Source: an uncultured Nocardioides sp. (lineage in GTDB: Bacteria; Actinomycetota; Actinomycetes; Propionibacteriales; Nocardioidaceae). From it: 64,000 nucleotides of DNA. The stretch is from the NCBI RefSeq assembly GCF_947489365.1, contig NZ_CANLDB010000001.1:124001-188000 (forward strand), read 5' to 3'. The notes under the pieces are model-generated. The model was not told where the DNA came from. It searched no databases and saw only the letters and a program-made list of their open reading frames with translations. Below, in pieces: positions 1-7,304 of this stretch (positions are counted from its first letter, which is position 1; each line of letters begins with the position of its first letter). Both the position numbers and the translations under genes were made by a program.

Positions 1-110
1 CGGACGACGCCGACCGGCGGGTTGTCCTGGGCGTCGTCACCGGAGCAGCTCGCGAGCAGCATCGGCATCAGGGCGGCGGCGGTGACGGGGGCGAGGCGAC
101 GGAGACGCAC
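1..110 (-). CDS. Putative lipoprotein, N-terminal fragment
   Basis: The window opens inside a minus-strand gene that is too short here for the ORF track. From a GTG at 110-108 it reads VRLRRLAPVTAAALMPMLLA and then SCSGDD. That is a positively charged n-region, a hydrophobic stretch and a lipobox (LLAS followed by Cys), so the product is probably an exported, lipid-anchored protein. A purine-rich ribosome site (GAGAGAAGG) lies a few bases upstream. Everything after about residue 36 is outside the window, so the function is unknown. Confidence 0.6.
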   Translation of the reverse strand, partial: MRLRRLAPVTAAALMPMLLASCSGDDAQDNPPVGVV

Positions 111-271
111 GGGACGACCTTCTCTCGGGCGAGGAGGCCGAGCGGCCACCGTCGCGGGACGCTACCGGCCCGGCCAAGCGGCGCGGTCCCGGCGCGGCGG
201 TCTGCCCAGGACGACGAAGCGCCCCACCTCGCATGGGGTCGAGGTGAGGCGCGAGCCCCACCGTACGACGG

Positions 272-295
272 CCGTCTGTGAGCGCTCACAGACGG
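272..295 (-). terminator. Perfect 24-bp palindrome downstream of tRNA-Arg
   Basis: CCGTCTGTGAGC is followed directly by its exact reverse complement. It lies about 35 bases past the 3' end of the leftward tRNA-Arg gene and before the lipoprotein gene, so a terminator role is likely. There is no T-run. The remaining bases between 111 and 329 show no gene. Confidence 0.5.
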
Positions 296-329
296 ACGGC
301 CACCGGACGCACGGAGGGCGCGGAGCGGG

Positions 330-402
330 TGCCCCCGGCAGGAGTCGAACCTGCGACCTTTCGCTTAGGAGGCGGCTGCTCTATCCGCTGAGCTACGGGG
401 GC
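330..402 (-). tRNA. tRNA-Arg (anticodon CCU)
   Basis: Read on the minus strand, a 73-base cloverleaf folds with acceptor GCCCCCG/CGGGGGC, D-stem GCTC/GAGC, anticodon loop CTCCTAA and a T-arm with TTCGACT. The anticodon CCU decodes AGG, a rare arginine codon in such GC-rich genomes. CCA is not encoded (the sequence after the discriminator A reads CCC). The anticodon stem is odd: GCCGC faces GCGAA, so the two outer pairs (27-43 and 28-42) are G-A and C-A mismatches. All other stems pair fully. Confidence 0.92.
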
Positions 403-543
403 CGGCGTCCGGGCGACATCCTGGCATCCGGCCCTGGTTTTTGTCCGAGCGGGCCGCCCGACGCATGATGTGGGCTGGATCCGTACTGTCGATGATCGGC
501 GGGTCGGTCGTGATCCGGCCGACATTGACGCCCTGGAGTCCCC

Positions 544-1713
544 GTGAGCAAGCGCCGCGCACCCAAGCGCAAGGCCAGCCGAGCCCGCAAGCCCCGCCAG
601 CACACCGTGGCGACGGTGATCGCGACCTCGACCCTGGGCCTCGCGCTCGCCACCGGTGTCGGTGTCACGACCGTCTACAACCACCTCAACGGCAACCTCG
701 ACGTGATGGACGTGGCCAACCAGCTCACGGACCGCCCCGAGAAGGTGGACGTGTCCGGCCCGATGGAGCCGCTCAACATCCTCGTCATGGGCTCGGACTC
801 CCGCGACGGCGAGGGCAACGACATCGACGGCCTGACCGGCGGCGGCCAGCGCTCCGACACCACGATGATCCTGCACGTCTCCGCCGACCGCGAGCGCGCG
901 TTCGGCGTCAGCCTCCCGCGTGACGCGATGGTCGACCGCCCGGAGTGCACCACCGAGGACGGCGAGAAGATCCCCGGGGAGAACCCGGCGATGTTCAACA
1001 CGGCCTACGCGTACGGCGGCCCCGCGTGCACCATCCAGACCGTCGAGCAGCTCACCGGCATCCGCATCGACCACTTCGTCGACATCGACTTCGGTGGGTT
1101 CGAGTCCATGGTCGACGCCATCGACGGCGTCGAGGTCTGCATCCCGACGACCGTGGACGACCCCGCCCACGACATCTACCTCGAGGCCGGGACCCGCGAG
1201 CTCGAGGGCCGCGAGGCGCTCGCCTACGTCCGCGAGCGCTACCAGCTCTCCTCCAACTCCGACATCGGGCGCATGAAGCGTCAGCAGGCGTTCGTCGCGT
1301 CGATGGCCAACAAGCTGGTCTCCGCCGACACGCTGTCCCGCCCCGACCGGCTGGTCTCGTTCCTCAACGCGGCCACCAAGTCCGTGACGCTCGACCCCGA
1401 CCTCGACTCGGTGGGCAAGCTGAGCGACCTCGGCCTGCAGTTCCGCAACACGGGCCTGAACAAGATCCGGTTCATCACGGTGCCGATCGCGGCCTACGAG
1501 CCCGACCCGAACCGTCTGGTCTGGACCTCCGACGCCGACGCGCTGTGGGACAAGATCATCAACGACGAGCCCATCGGGGCCGACCTCAGCGAGGGCGTCA
1601 TCACCGCGGCCAAGCCGCAGGGCGGCAGCACCGGCGACGGCAGCGGTGACAAGGGCGGCGCGACCTCCGAGGAGGAGGCCGAGCAGCTCGCCGCCAACGG
1701 CCTCTGCACGTGA
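544..1713 (+). CDS. LytR-CpsA-Psr (LCP) family glycopolymer ligase
   Basis: LCP enzymes transfer lipid-linked glycopolymers such as teichoic acids or arabinogalactan onto peptidoglycan on the outer membrane face. The 389-residue protein has a basic N-terminus (KRKASRARKPR), one membrane segment at about residues 20-42, and an LCP domain from about 75 to 235. Visible motifs are NILVMGSDSR, the arginine-bearing SLPRDAM, FNTAYAYGGP and the late YVRERY...GRMKRQQ block. The C-terminal tail is Gly/Ser/Glu-rich. The GTG start follows GGAG at eight bases. It overlaps the small gene downstream by GTGA, so the two are probably one operon. Confidence 0.92.
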   Translation: MSKRRAPKRKASRARKPRQHTVATVIATSTLGLALATGVGVTTVYNHLNGNLDVMDVANQLTDRPEKVDVSGPMEPLNILVMGSDSRDGEGNDIDGLTGGGQRSDTTMILHVSADRERAFGVSLPRDAMVDRPECTTEDGEKIPGENPAMFNTAYAYGGPACTIQTVEQLTGIRIDHFVDIDFGGFESMVDAIDGVEVCIPTTVDDPAHDIYLEAGTRELEGREALAYVRERYQLSSNSDIGRMKRQQAFVASMANKLVSADTLSRPDRLVSFLNAATKSVTLDPDLDSVGKLSDLGLQFRNTGLNKIRFITVPIAAYEPDPNRLVWTSDADALWDKIINDEPIGADLSEGVITAAKPQGGSTGDGSGDKGGATSEEEAEQLAANGLCT

Positions 1714-1907
1714 CCGGTCCGGGCTCCGGCGCGGGCCCCGCGACGGAGTCCGACTGGCAGCGCCGTCGACGTCTCGCCGAGGTCTTCGGCGAGGTGCTGC
1801 CCCAGACCACCCGCGACGAGCGGGACCCGGGCGAGGACGCCCCGCGCGACGGCGGGTCGGCGGGCGACCGCTGGCTGCGCGAGCAGGTCCCGCCCCACCA
1901 CGGCTGA
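1710..1907 (+). CDS. Small charged protein coupled to the LCP gene
   Basis: A 65-residue hydrophilic protein whose GTG start overlaps the LCP stop codon (GTGA), indicating translational coupling. The central part SDWQRRRRLAEVFGEVLP could form a helix. The ends are Gly/Pro/Asp-rich, and there is no membrane segment or signal peptide. I do not recognise a named family. Its tight coupling to an LCP ligase suggests a cytoplasmic accessory role, but that is only inference. Confidence 0.65.
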   Translation: MTGPGSGAGPATESDWQRRRRLAEVFGEVLPQTTRDERDPGEDAPRDGGSAGDRWLREQVPPHHG

Positions 1908-1921
1908 GCGAGCCGCCCGGG

Positions 1922-1940
1922 CGACCGTCCGGGACGGTCG
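1922..1940. terminator. Hairpin between convergent genes
   Basis: CGACCGTCC and GGACGGTCG form a perfect inverted repeat around one central base, in the 45-bp gap between the LCP operon (+) and mscL (-). It could serve both directions. Confidence 0.5.
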
Positions 1941-1952
1941 TGTCCGGGGTGG

Positions 1953-2333
1953 TCAGCCCTTGTGGCTGCCCTCCGAGGGCTGGGCCGGGCTGCCGCTGCC
2001 GCCGGCGAGCAGGTCGCGGATCTCCTTGAGCAGGACCACGTCCTCCGGGGTGCCCGGAGCGGGGCTGGGGAAGTACTTCTCCTTGACCTTCGTGTACGGC
2101 AGCACCACGAAGAAGTAGACGACCGCCGCGAGGATCAGGAACGAGATGCAGGCGTTGAGGAACGCGCCCAGCTCGGTCTCGTTGCTGAACCGGTCCGCCG
2201 TCTGCGGGGGCAGCAGGCTCGTGATGAGCGCGGTGAACGTGGTGACGACGGTGCCGAACGCGGTGGCGACGATGACCGCGACGGCCAGGTCGACCAGGTT
2301 GCCGCGGAGGACGAAGTTCTTGAAGCCGGACAC
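1953..2333 (-). CDS. mscL: Large-conductance mechanosensitive channel MscL
   Basis: MscL forms a homopentameric membrane pore that opens under turgor and releases solutes on osmotic downshock. The protein is 126 residues, the usual size. It begins SGFKNFVLRGNLVDLAVAVI, the family's N-terminal amphipathic helix plus TM1. TM2 lies at about 66-92 (ISFLILAAVVYFFVVLP), followed by a charged cytoplasmic helix with LLKEIRDLL. The GTG start was chosen because AGGAGG lies six bases upstream and because this is where family proteins begin. The 581-aa ORF in the track only extends this frame through unrelated upstream DNA. Confidence 0.96.
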   Translation of the reverse strand: MSGFKNFVLRGNLVDLAVAVIVATAFGTVVTTFTALITSLLPPQTADRFSNETELGAFLNACISFLILAAVVYFFVVLPYTKVKEKYFPSPAPGTPEDVVLLKEIRDLLAGGSGSPAQPSEGSHKG

Positions 2334-2383
2334 GGTGCCTCCTGCTGCTGCGACGGCCTCCGTGACCGCCTCCCGGGGGCAGG

Positions 2384-3058
2384 TTAGCGCCGCCAGGTGG
2401 GGGTGAGGAACAAGCGCGCCATGGCGTCGGTCACCCCGGCGACCTCCGCCTCCCCGACCCCGACGACGACGAGACGGCCCGGGGGAGCGGCCCCGGACGC
2501 CCCGGCCGCCTGCTCCGCCGGGTCGGGGGCCGGGACCGCGAGCACCACGACGTCGCTCGCCACGGTGGCCGCCGACGAGCCCTGGGGGTCCGCGGCGACG
2601 AGGTCGATCCGGTCGCCGGCACGCAGCAGCGCCGCGGCGCCGGCGTCCGGCAGGCGCACCGGGACGGCGACCACGCCGGGGTAGTCCTCGAGCAGGGACG
2701 GCGCCACCAGCCGGGCGTCCGTCACCGGCTCCCCGCGCCGCAGCGGGGCGGCGAGGACCCGTCCGGTCGGGTCGAGCGCCAGACCGTCGGGGACGCTCCC
2801 GGGGGCGAAGTCGGTCTCGACGAGGTCGCCGGGACCGACCGTCGTCCCGGCCGCGAGGTCGGTAGCGGCGGTGAGGACCGTGACGCGTGGCGCGGGGGCG
2901 GGCGCCGCGGCCTGCAGCCCTGCGGCGACGGCGACGGCGAGGCTGACCGCGGCGAGCGGGCGACGGCGTCGCAGCACCGCGCGTCGTACGGCGGTGCGGG
3001 CGCGACCCAGTCGTCGCCGGAGCCCGAGGGTGGGTGGGGACGCGGTACCGGGGGCCAT
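2384..3058 (-). CDS. SAF-domain protein, CpaB/RcpC-like
   Basis: A 224-residue protein with a basic N-terminus, one signal-anchor segment (PLAAVSLAVAVAAGLQAA, about residues 33-52) and a SAF domain at about 58-125 (TAATDLAAGTTVGPGDL, then RRGEPVTDARLV). A second beta-rich part follows that resembles the RcpC/CpaB region of Flp pilus assembly proteins. No other Tad/Flp gene is nearby, so a pilus role is unproven. The ATG is preceded by TAGCGT at exactly six bases and has no Shine-Dalgarno sequence, so a leaderless transcript is likely. Confidence 0.75.
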   Translation of the reverse strand: MAPGTASPPTLGLRRRLGRARTAVRRAVLRRRRPLAAVSLAVAVAAGLQAAAPAPAPRVTVLTAATDLAAGTTVGPGDLVETDFAPGSVPDGLALDPTGRVLAAPLRRGEPVTDARLVAPSLLEDYPGVVAVPVRLPDAGAAALLRAGDRIDLVAADPQGSSAATVASDVVVLAVPAPDPAEQAAGASGAAPPGRLVVVGVGEAEVAGVTDAMARLFLTPTWRR

Positions 3059-3064
3059 GCGTCG

Positions 3065-3070
3065 ACGCTA
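3065..3070 (-). promoter_or_regulatory. -10 element of a leaderless promoter
   Basis: Minus-strand TAGCGT followed by six bases and the ATG of the SAF-domain gene. A start point at the ATG is the expected outcome for actinobacterial SigA promoters. Confidence 0.5.
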
Positions 3071-3165
3071 GGAGCGGATCGGCCTCGCCCGCTGTGCTCG
3101 TCCCCAGGCGTGCGTCCCGGCGACACCGGTGGACGAGAACCGGCCCGGTGGTGGGCCGGTCGGCG

Positions 3166-3516
3166 TCAGGAGGTGGAGGCCGCCGAGGTGGAGCCCGAGG
3201 AGGAGGTGGACGACGAGGAGTCGGACTTCTTCTCGGTCTTCTTCTCCGCCGCGGGCGCCGACTTCTCCGACGAGCCGTCCGAGGAGGACTTCTCCCCGCC
3301 GGACCCGGAGCCCGAGGCCGTGTCGGAGCCGGAGGTCGTCGAGCGGCTGTCGTTGCGGTAGAAGCCGGAGCCCTTGAAGACGACGCCGACGGCGTTGAAG
3401 ACCTTCCGCAGGCGGCCGTGGCAGACGGGGCACTCGGTGAGCGAGTCGTCGGTGAACTTCTGCACCTGCTCGAAGCGGTGCTCGCACTCGGTGCAGGCGT
3501 ACTGGTAGGTCGGCAC
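3166..3516 (-). CDS. FmdB-type zinc-ribbon protein
   Basis: The 116-residue protein starts VPTYQYACTECEHRFE, the typical FmdB beginning, and carries two CxxC pairs (CTEC and CPVC) that should bind one zinc ion. From about residue 60 the sequence is low-complexity Ser/Gly/Lys/Glu/Thr. FmdB was named as a putative regulator next to formamidase, but its biochemical role is unsettled. The GTG start is chosen by family alignment, with GAGGA upstream. Longer ORFs in the track through this region are frame extensions. Confidence 0.85.
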   Translation of the reverse strand: MPTYQYACTECEHRFEQVQKFTDDSLTECPVCHGRLRKVFNAVGVVFKGSGFYRNDSRSTTSGSDTASGSGSGGEKSSSDGSSEKSAPAAEKKTEKKSDSSSSTSSSGSTSAASTS

Positions 3517-3670
3517 GCGCAGCGGTCCTCTCGTGGCGGGGATGACGGGGAACGTCGGGGACGGTGCTCGGCGTGGCCGCGGGGGTGACACCCGCCTGGC
3601 ACTCGCCGGGAACGACTGCCAAGCGTACGGCACAATGCACGGACGATGAGGGCCAGACGATGAGGCGGGC

Positions 3671-6328
3671 GTGAGCACCCCGACGCGGCCCCCGCCACCC
3701 CTGGTGGCCTGGTGGCTGACGTTCCGCGCCTGGCCGGCCTGGGCCCGCCGCGCGAGCTGGACGGTGGTCGGCCTCGTGCTCCTGCTGCTGGTGCTGACCG
3801 TCACCGCCGTGGTCGTCGTCCGCCGGCCCCTGCCCACGGTGGACGGCGAGCTGGACCTGCCGGGGCTGTCGGCACCGGTCGAGGTGCTGCGCGACGAGCA
3901 CGGGGTGCCGCAGCTGTACGGGTCGTCGGTCGACGACCTCCTGATGGCGCAGGGCTACGTCCACGCCCAGGACCGGTTCTACGAGATGGACGTGCGTCGG
4001 CACCTCACCGCGGGCCGGCTCTCCGAGCTGTTCGGCGAGGCGACGCTGGAGTCCGACGCCCTGATCCGCACCATGGGCTGGCGCCGCGTCGCCGAGCGCG
4101 AGCTGGCGCTGGTCTCCCCGCAGACCCGGGCCGCGCTGACCGCGTACGCCGAGGGCGTGAACGCCTACCTGGAGGCGAACGACCCCAGCGAGATCGCCGT
4201 CCAGTACACGGTGCTCGGCCTCACCGGACTCGACTACCGCCCCGAGCCGTGGACGCCCGTGGACTCCCTGGCCTGGCTGAAGGCCATGGCGTGGGACCTC
4301 CGCGGCAACGTCGACGAGGAGGTCGCCCGGGTCCTCGTCGGCGCGGAGCACTCGCCGCGGGAGACCCGCCAGCTCTTCCCGGGCTACCCGTACGACCGGA
4401 ACCGACCGATCATCGAGGACGGCGGGCTCGTCGACGGCGTCTTCGAGCCCGAGGCCACCGGGGAGTCGACCCGGCTGCCGCGCCCCGCCTGGGGGTCCTC
4501 GCAGCGCGACCTGCTCGCGGGCGTCGACGAGGCGCTGCGATCCATCCCCTCCCCGCTCGGACGCGGCGACGACCTGGGTTCGAACTCCTGGGTCGTGTCC
4601 GGCGAGCGGTCCTCGACCGGGTCGCCGCTGCTCGCGAACGACCCGCACCTCGGAGTGGGGCTGCCCGGGGTGTGGACCCAGGTCGGCCTGCACTGCACCG
4701 AGGTGGGCGAGGACTGCCCCCTCGACGTCGCGGGCTTCGGGTTCTCCGGGGTGCCCGGGGTCGTCATCGGCCACAACGCCGACATCGCCTGGGGCTTCAC
4801 CAACCTCGGACCCGACGTGGCCGACCTCTACCTCGAGCAGGTCACCGACGAGACCTGGCGCTACGACGACGGCCAGCGGCCGCTCCAGGTGCGTCGCGAG
4901 ACCCTCGAGGTCCGCGGCGGCGAGGACGTCGAGCTCACCGTGCGCGCCACCGACAACGGCCCGATCCTCTCCGACGTCTCGGAGGACCTCGCCCTGGTGG
5001 GCGAGGAGGCCGACCCCGCCGTGGCCGGTGGCGGGGCCGCCGCCGACGCCACGGACGACGGCGGGTCGTCGTACGCCGTGTCGCTGGCGTGGACCGCGCT
5101 GGACCCCGCGCCGACCGCCGACGCGCTCCTCGCCCTCAACACCGCGTCCGACTGGGAGGAGTTCCGCGCCGCCGCCGCGGACTTCGCCGTCCCCGCGCAG
5201 AACCTCGTGTACGCCGACCGCGCCGGCAGCACCGGCTACCAGGCGCCGGGCCGCATCCCGATCCGCGGCTCCGGGAACGACGGGTCGGCGCCCACCCCGG
5301 GGTGGCGCCCGGAGAACGCGTGGACCGGCGAGTACGTGCCGTTCGAGAGCCTCCCGAACGAGCTGGACCCCGAGGAGGGGTTCGTCGTGACCGCGAACCA
5401 GGCGGTCACCGGGCCCGACTACCCGGTCTACCTCACCGACGACTGGGACCGCGGCTACCGGGCGCAGCGGATCCGCGAGCGGCTCCAGGCCGAGCTCGCG
5501 GAGGGCGACGTGTCGCCGGAGGAGCTGGCGGCGATCCAGCTGGACGAGCAGAACCCGCTGGCGCCGACGCTGGTGCCGTACCTCCTCGACCTCGACCTCG
5601 GGGACGGGTACGCCGCCGGCGGCCAGGAGCTGCTGGGCGACTGGGACTTCACCCAGCCCGCGAGCGGCGAGCAGAGCGCGGCGGCGGCGTACTTCGCCGT
5701 GACCTGGTCCCGGCTGCTCGAGCTGACCTTCCACGACGAGCTCGACGGCGTCGCCCGACCCGACGGCGGCGACCGCTGGATGGCGGCGGTCGAGGGCCTG
5801 CTGCGCCGCCCCTCGGCGTCTTGGTGGGACGACGTCGACACCGAGCGGGTCGAGACCCGGGACGACGTGCTGCGTGCGGCCATGGTCCGGGCGCGCGACG
5901 ACCTGACGGCGCTGTCGTCGCCCGTGCCCGAGGAGTGGGAGTGGGGCCAGGTGCACTCGCTCGACCTGGTCGAGCCCACGCTCGGTGCCTCCGGGATCGG
6001 CCCGGTCGAGGCGCTGGTCAACCGCGGCGGCTGGGACGTCGGCGGTGGCTCCGAGGTGGTGAACGCCTTCGGGTGGGACGCCCGCGAGGGGTACGGCGCG
6101 CTGACCGGGCCGTCGATGCGCATGGTGGTCGACACCGGCGACTGGGACGCCTCCCGCTGGGTCAACCTCACCGGGGTCTCCGGCCACCCCGCCAGCGACC
6201 ACTACACCGACCAGACCGACGTCCTCGTCGAGGGAGACACGCTGCCCTGGGCGTTCGGCGAGGACGCCGTCCGCGATGCCGCCGAGGACGCCCTCACCCT
6301 CCTGCCAGCCGAGGACGACGAGGGCTGA
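3671..6328 (+). CDS. Penicillin acylase family (Ntn) hydrolase
   Basis: A member of the penicillin amidase/acyl-homoserine-lactone acylase family, which cleaves amide-linked acyl groups after self-processing into two chains. The protein is 885 residues. A membrane anchor lies at about 30-56 (GLVLLLLVLTVTAVVVV), so the enzyme faces the outside. The linker ends at GSNSWVVSG, and Ser304 in that motif is the expected N-terminal nucleophile of the beta chain. LLANDPHL follows, as in the family, and VVTANQAV and other beta-chain blocks come later. The substrate cannot be read from sequence. The GTG start has GAGG six bases upstream. The 978- and 1044-aa ORFs over it are shadows. Confidence 0.88.
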   Translation: MSTPTRPPPPLVAWWLTFRAWPAWARRASWTVVGLVLLLLVLTVTAVVVVRRPLPTVDGELDLPGLSAPVEVLRDEHGVPQLYGSSVDDLLMAQGYVHAQDRFYEMDVRRHLTAGRLSELFGEATLESDALIRTMGWRRVAERELALVSPQTRAALTAYAEGVNAYLEANDPSEIAVQYTVLGLTGLDYRPEPWTPVDSLAWLKAMAWDLRGNVDEEVARVLVGAEHSPRETRQLFPGYPYDRNRPIIEDGGLVDGVFEPEATGESTRLPRPAWGSSQRDLLAGVDEALRSIPSPLGRGDDLGSNSWVVSGERSSTGSPLLANDPHLGVGLPGVWTQVGLHCTEVGEDCPLDVAGFGFSGVPGVVIGHNADIAWGFTNLGPDVADLYLEQVTDETWRYDDGQRPLQVRRETLEVRGGEDVELTVRATDNGPILSDVSEDLALVGEEADPAVAGGGAAADATDDGGSSYAVSLAWTALDPAPTADALLALNTASDWEEFRAAAADFAVPAQNLVYADRAGSTGYQAPGRIPIRGSGNDGSAPTPGWRPENAWTGEYVPFESLPNELDPEEGFVVTANQAVTGPDYPVYLTDDWDRGYRAQRIRERLQAELAEGDVSPEELAAIQLDEQNPLAPTLVPYLLDLDLGDGYAAGGQELLGDWDFTQPASGEQSAAAAYFAVTWSRLLELTFHDELDGVARPDGGDRWMAAVEGLLRRPSASWWDDVDTERVETRDDVLRAAMVRARDDLTALSSPVPEEWEWGQVHSLDLVEPTLGASGIGPVEALVNRGGWDVGGGSEVVNAFGWDAREGYGALTGPSMRMVVDTGDWDASRWVNLTGVSGHPASDHYTDQTDVLVEGDTLPWAFGEDAVRDAAEDALTLLPAEDDEG

Positions 6329-6330
6329 AC

Positions 6331-6700
6331 CGGGTCTCGACGACGCGCGCTCGCTGCGCTCGCGTGCTGCTCGACCAGCGTGGTGGTCAGGTGGTCGAGC
6401 AGCCGAGCCGCGCCAGCGGCTCCGCGTCGTCGAGACCGTGCGGGGCCGGGTCTCGACGACGCGCGCTCGCTGCGCTCGCGTGCTGCTCGACCAGCGTGGT
6501 GGTCAGGTGGTTGAGCAGCCGAGCCGCGCCAGCGGCTCCGCGTCGTCGAGACCGTGCGGGCCCGGGTCTCGACGACACGCGCTCACTGCGCTCGCGTGCT
6601 GCTCGACCAGCTGGTCCGACCCCGAGGCGCGTCGGCTCGACCACCTGATCCGACCCCGAGGCGCGTGCTGCTCGACCACCAGGACCGTGGGACCGGCGAC
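6331..6700. repeat. Tandem 116-bp hairpin-forming intergenic repeat
   Basis: The 372-bp gap has no gene. Two near-identical 116-bp units begin at 6331 and 6447, and a third, diverged and truncated unit begins at 6563. Each full unit starts GGTCTCGACGACGCG and ends with the reverse complement CGCGTCGTCGAGACC, and contains inner inverted repeats (CTGCTCGACCA...TGGTCGAGCAG, GAGCCGCGCCAGCGGCTC), so one unit can fold into a long branched hairpin. After 6600 a CTCGACCA...CCGACCCCGAGGCGCG motif is repeated twice. The core recurs inverted at 21067. It may also end transcription between the convergent flanking genes. Confidence 0.85.
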
Positions 6701-7282
6701 CTAGAACCGCCGGACGCCCGACTCCGTCACGGCGCCGGTGACGGCGCGGTCGTGGGGCTCGGCGGGCACGGCGCGGTCGAGCTCGTCCTCGTGCAGCAGC
6801 ACCCAGACCGGGGTGCCCCGTGGCACCCGGGCGAGCGCGCGGTCGTACGAGCCCCCGCCGCGACCCAGCCGCATCCCGGCGGCGTCGACAGCCAGGCCGG
6901 GGACGACCACGACGTCGCAGGTGGCGATGGCGTCGCGTCCGGCGCGCGCGGTCACCGGCTCCAGCAGCCCCCGGCCGGCCGGGGCGAGCGACGCGGGTCC
7001 GTCGTACGGCGCCCAGTCGAGGTCGCCGTCCGGTCGCAGCACCGGCAGCAGCACCCGCCGGTCCAGGTCGCGCAGGGCGTCGAGCAGCTCGGTGGTGCCG
7101 GGTTCGGAGCCGACCGACACGTACGCCGCGACCGACGCGGCCCGCGCCAGCTCCGGGGAGTCGAGCAGGTGAGCCGTGCGGGCCCGGGCCCCGGCGGTGA
7201 CCTCGGCGAGCGGCCGGCGGCGCCGGGCGGCGAGCAGCTGGTCGCGCAGACCGGTCTTGGCCACCGCCTGTGACGAACCCAT
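6701..7282 (-). CDS. 5-formyltetrahydrofolate cyclo-ligase
   Basis: This enzyme converts 5-formyl-THF to 5,10-methenyl-THF with ATP in cytoplasmic folate metabolism. The 193-residue protein has the family size, a basic N-terminal helix, and the signature MRLGRGGGSYDRALA near residue 140 that forms the nucleotide-binding loop. VVVPGLAVD just before it is also typical. It is divergent from the UDP-glucose pyrophosphorylase gene with only 22 bp between start codons. TAGGCT lies exactly six bases before the ATG, so the mRNA is probably leaderless. The pairing of 5-FCL with a UGP gene is conserved around the actinobacterial glp/glpR locus. Confidence 0.93.
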   Translation of the reverse strand: MGSSQAVAKTGLRDQLLAARRRRPLAEVTAGARARTAHLLDSPELARAASVAAYVSVGSEPGTTELLDALRDLDRRVLLPVLRPDGDLDWAPYDGPASLAPAGRGLLEPVTARAGRDAIATCDVVVVPGLAVDAAGMRLGRGGGSYDRALARVPRGTPVWVLLHEDELDRAVPAEPHDRAVTGAVTESGVRRF

Positions 7283-7288
7283 CAGCGC

Positions 7289-7298
7289 AGCCTACGAT
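7289..7298. promoter_or_regulatory. Overlapping divergent -10 elements
   Basis: On the minus strand TAGGCT (7294-7289) sits six bases before the 5-FCL ATG. On the plus strand TACGAT (7293-7298) sits six bases before the UGP ATG. The two hexamers share bases 7293-7294, so two polymerases could not open both promoters at once. Confidence 0.6.
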
Positions 7299-7304
7299 CG
7301 AAGC

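Noticed and set aside
3068-6202. 1044-aa minus-strand ORF over the penicillin acylase gene
   Set aside because: Low-complexity Arg/Gly/Val/Asp text typical of antisense frames in GC-rich DNA. The plus strand has a complete Ntn-hydrolase.
3712-6648. 978-aa plus-strand ORF in another frame
   Set aside because: Arg/Pro/Ala-rich shadow of the 885-aa gene, running on into the tandem repeat.
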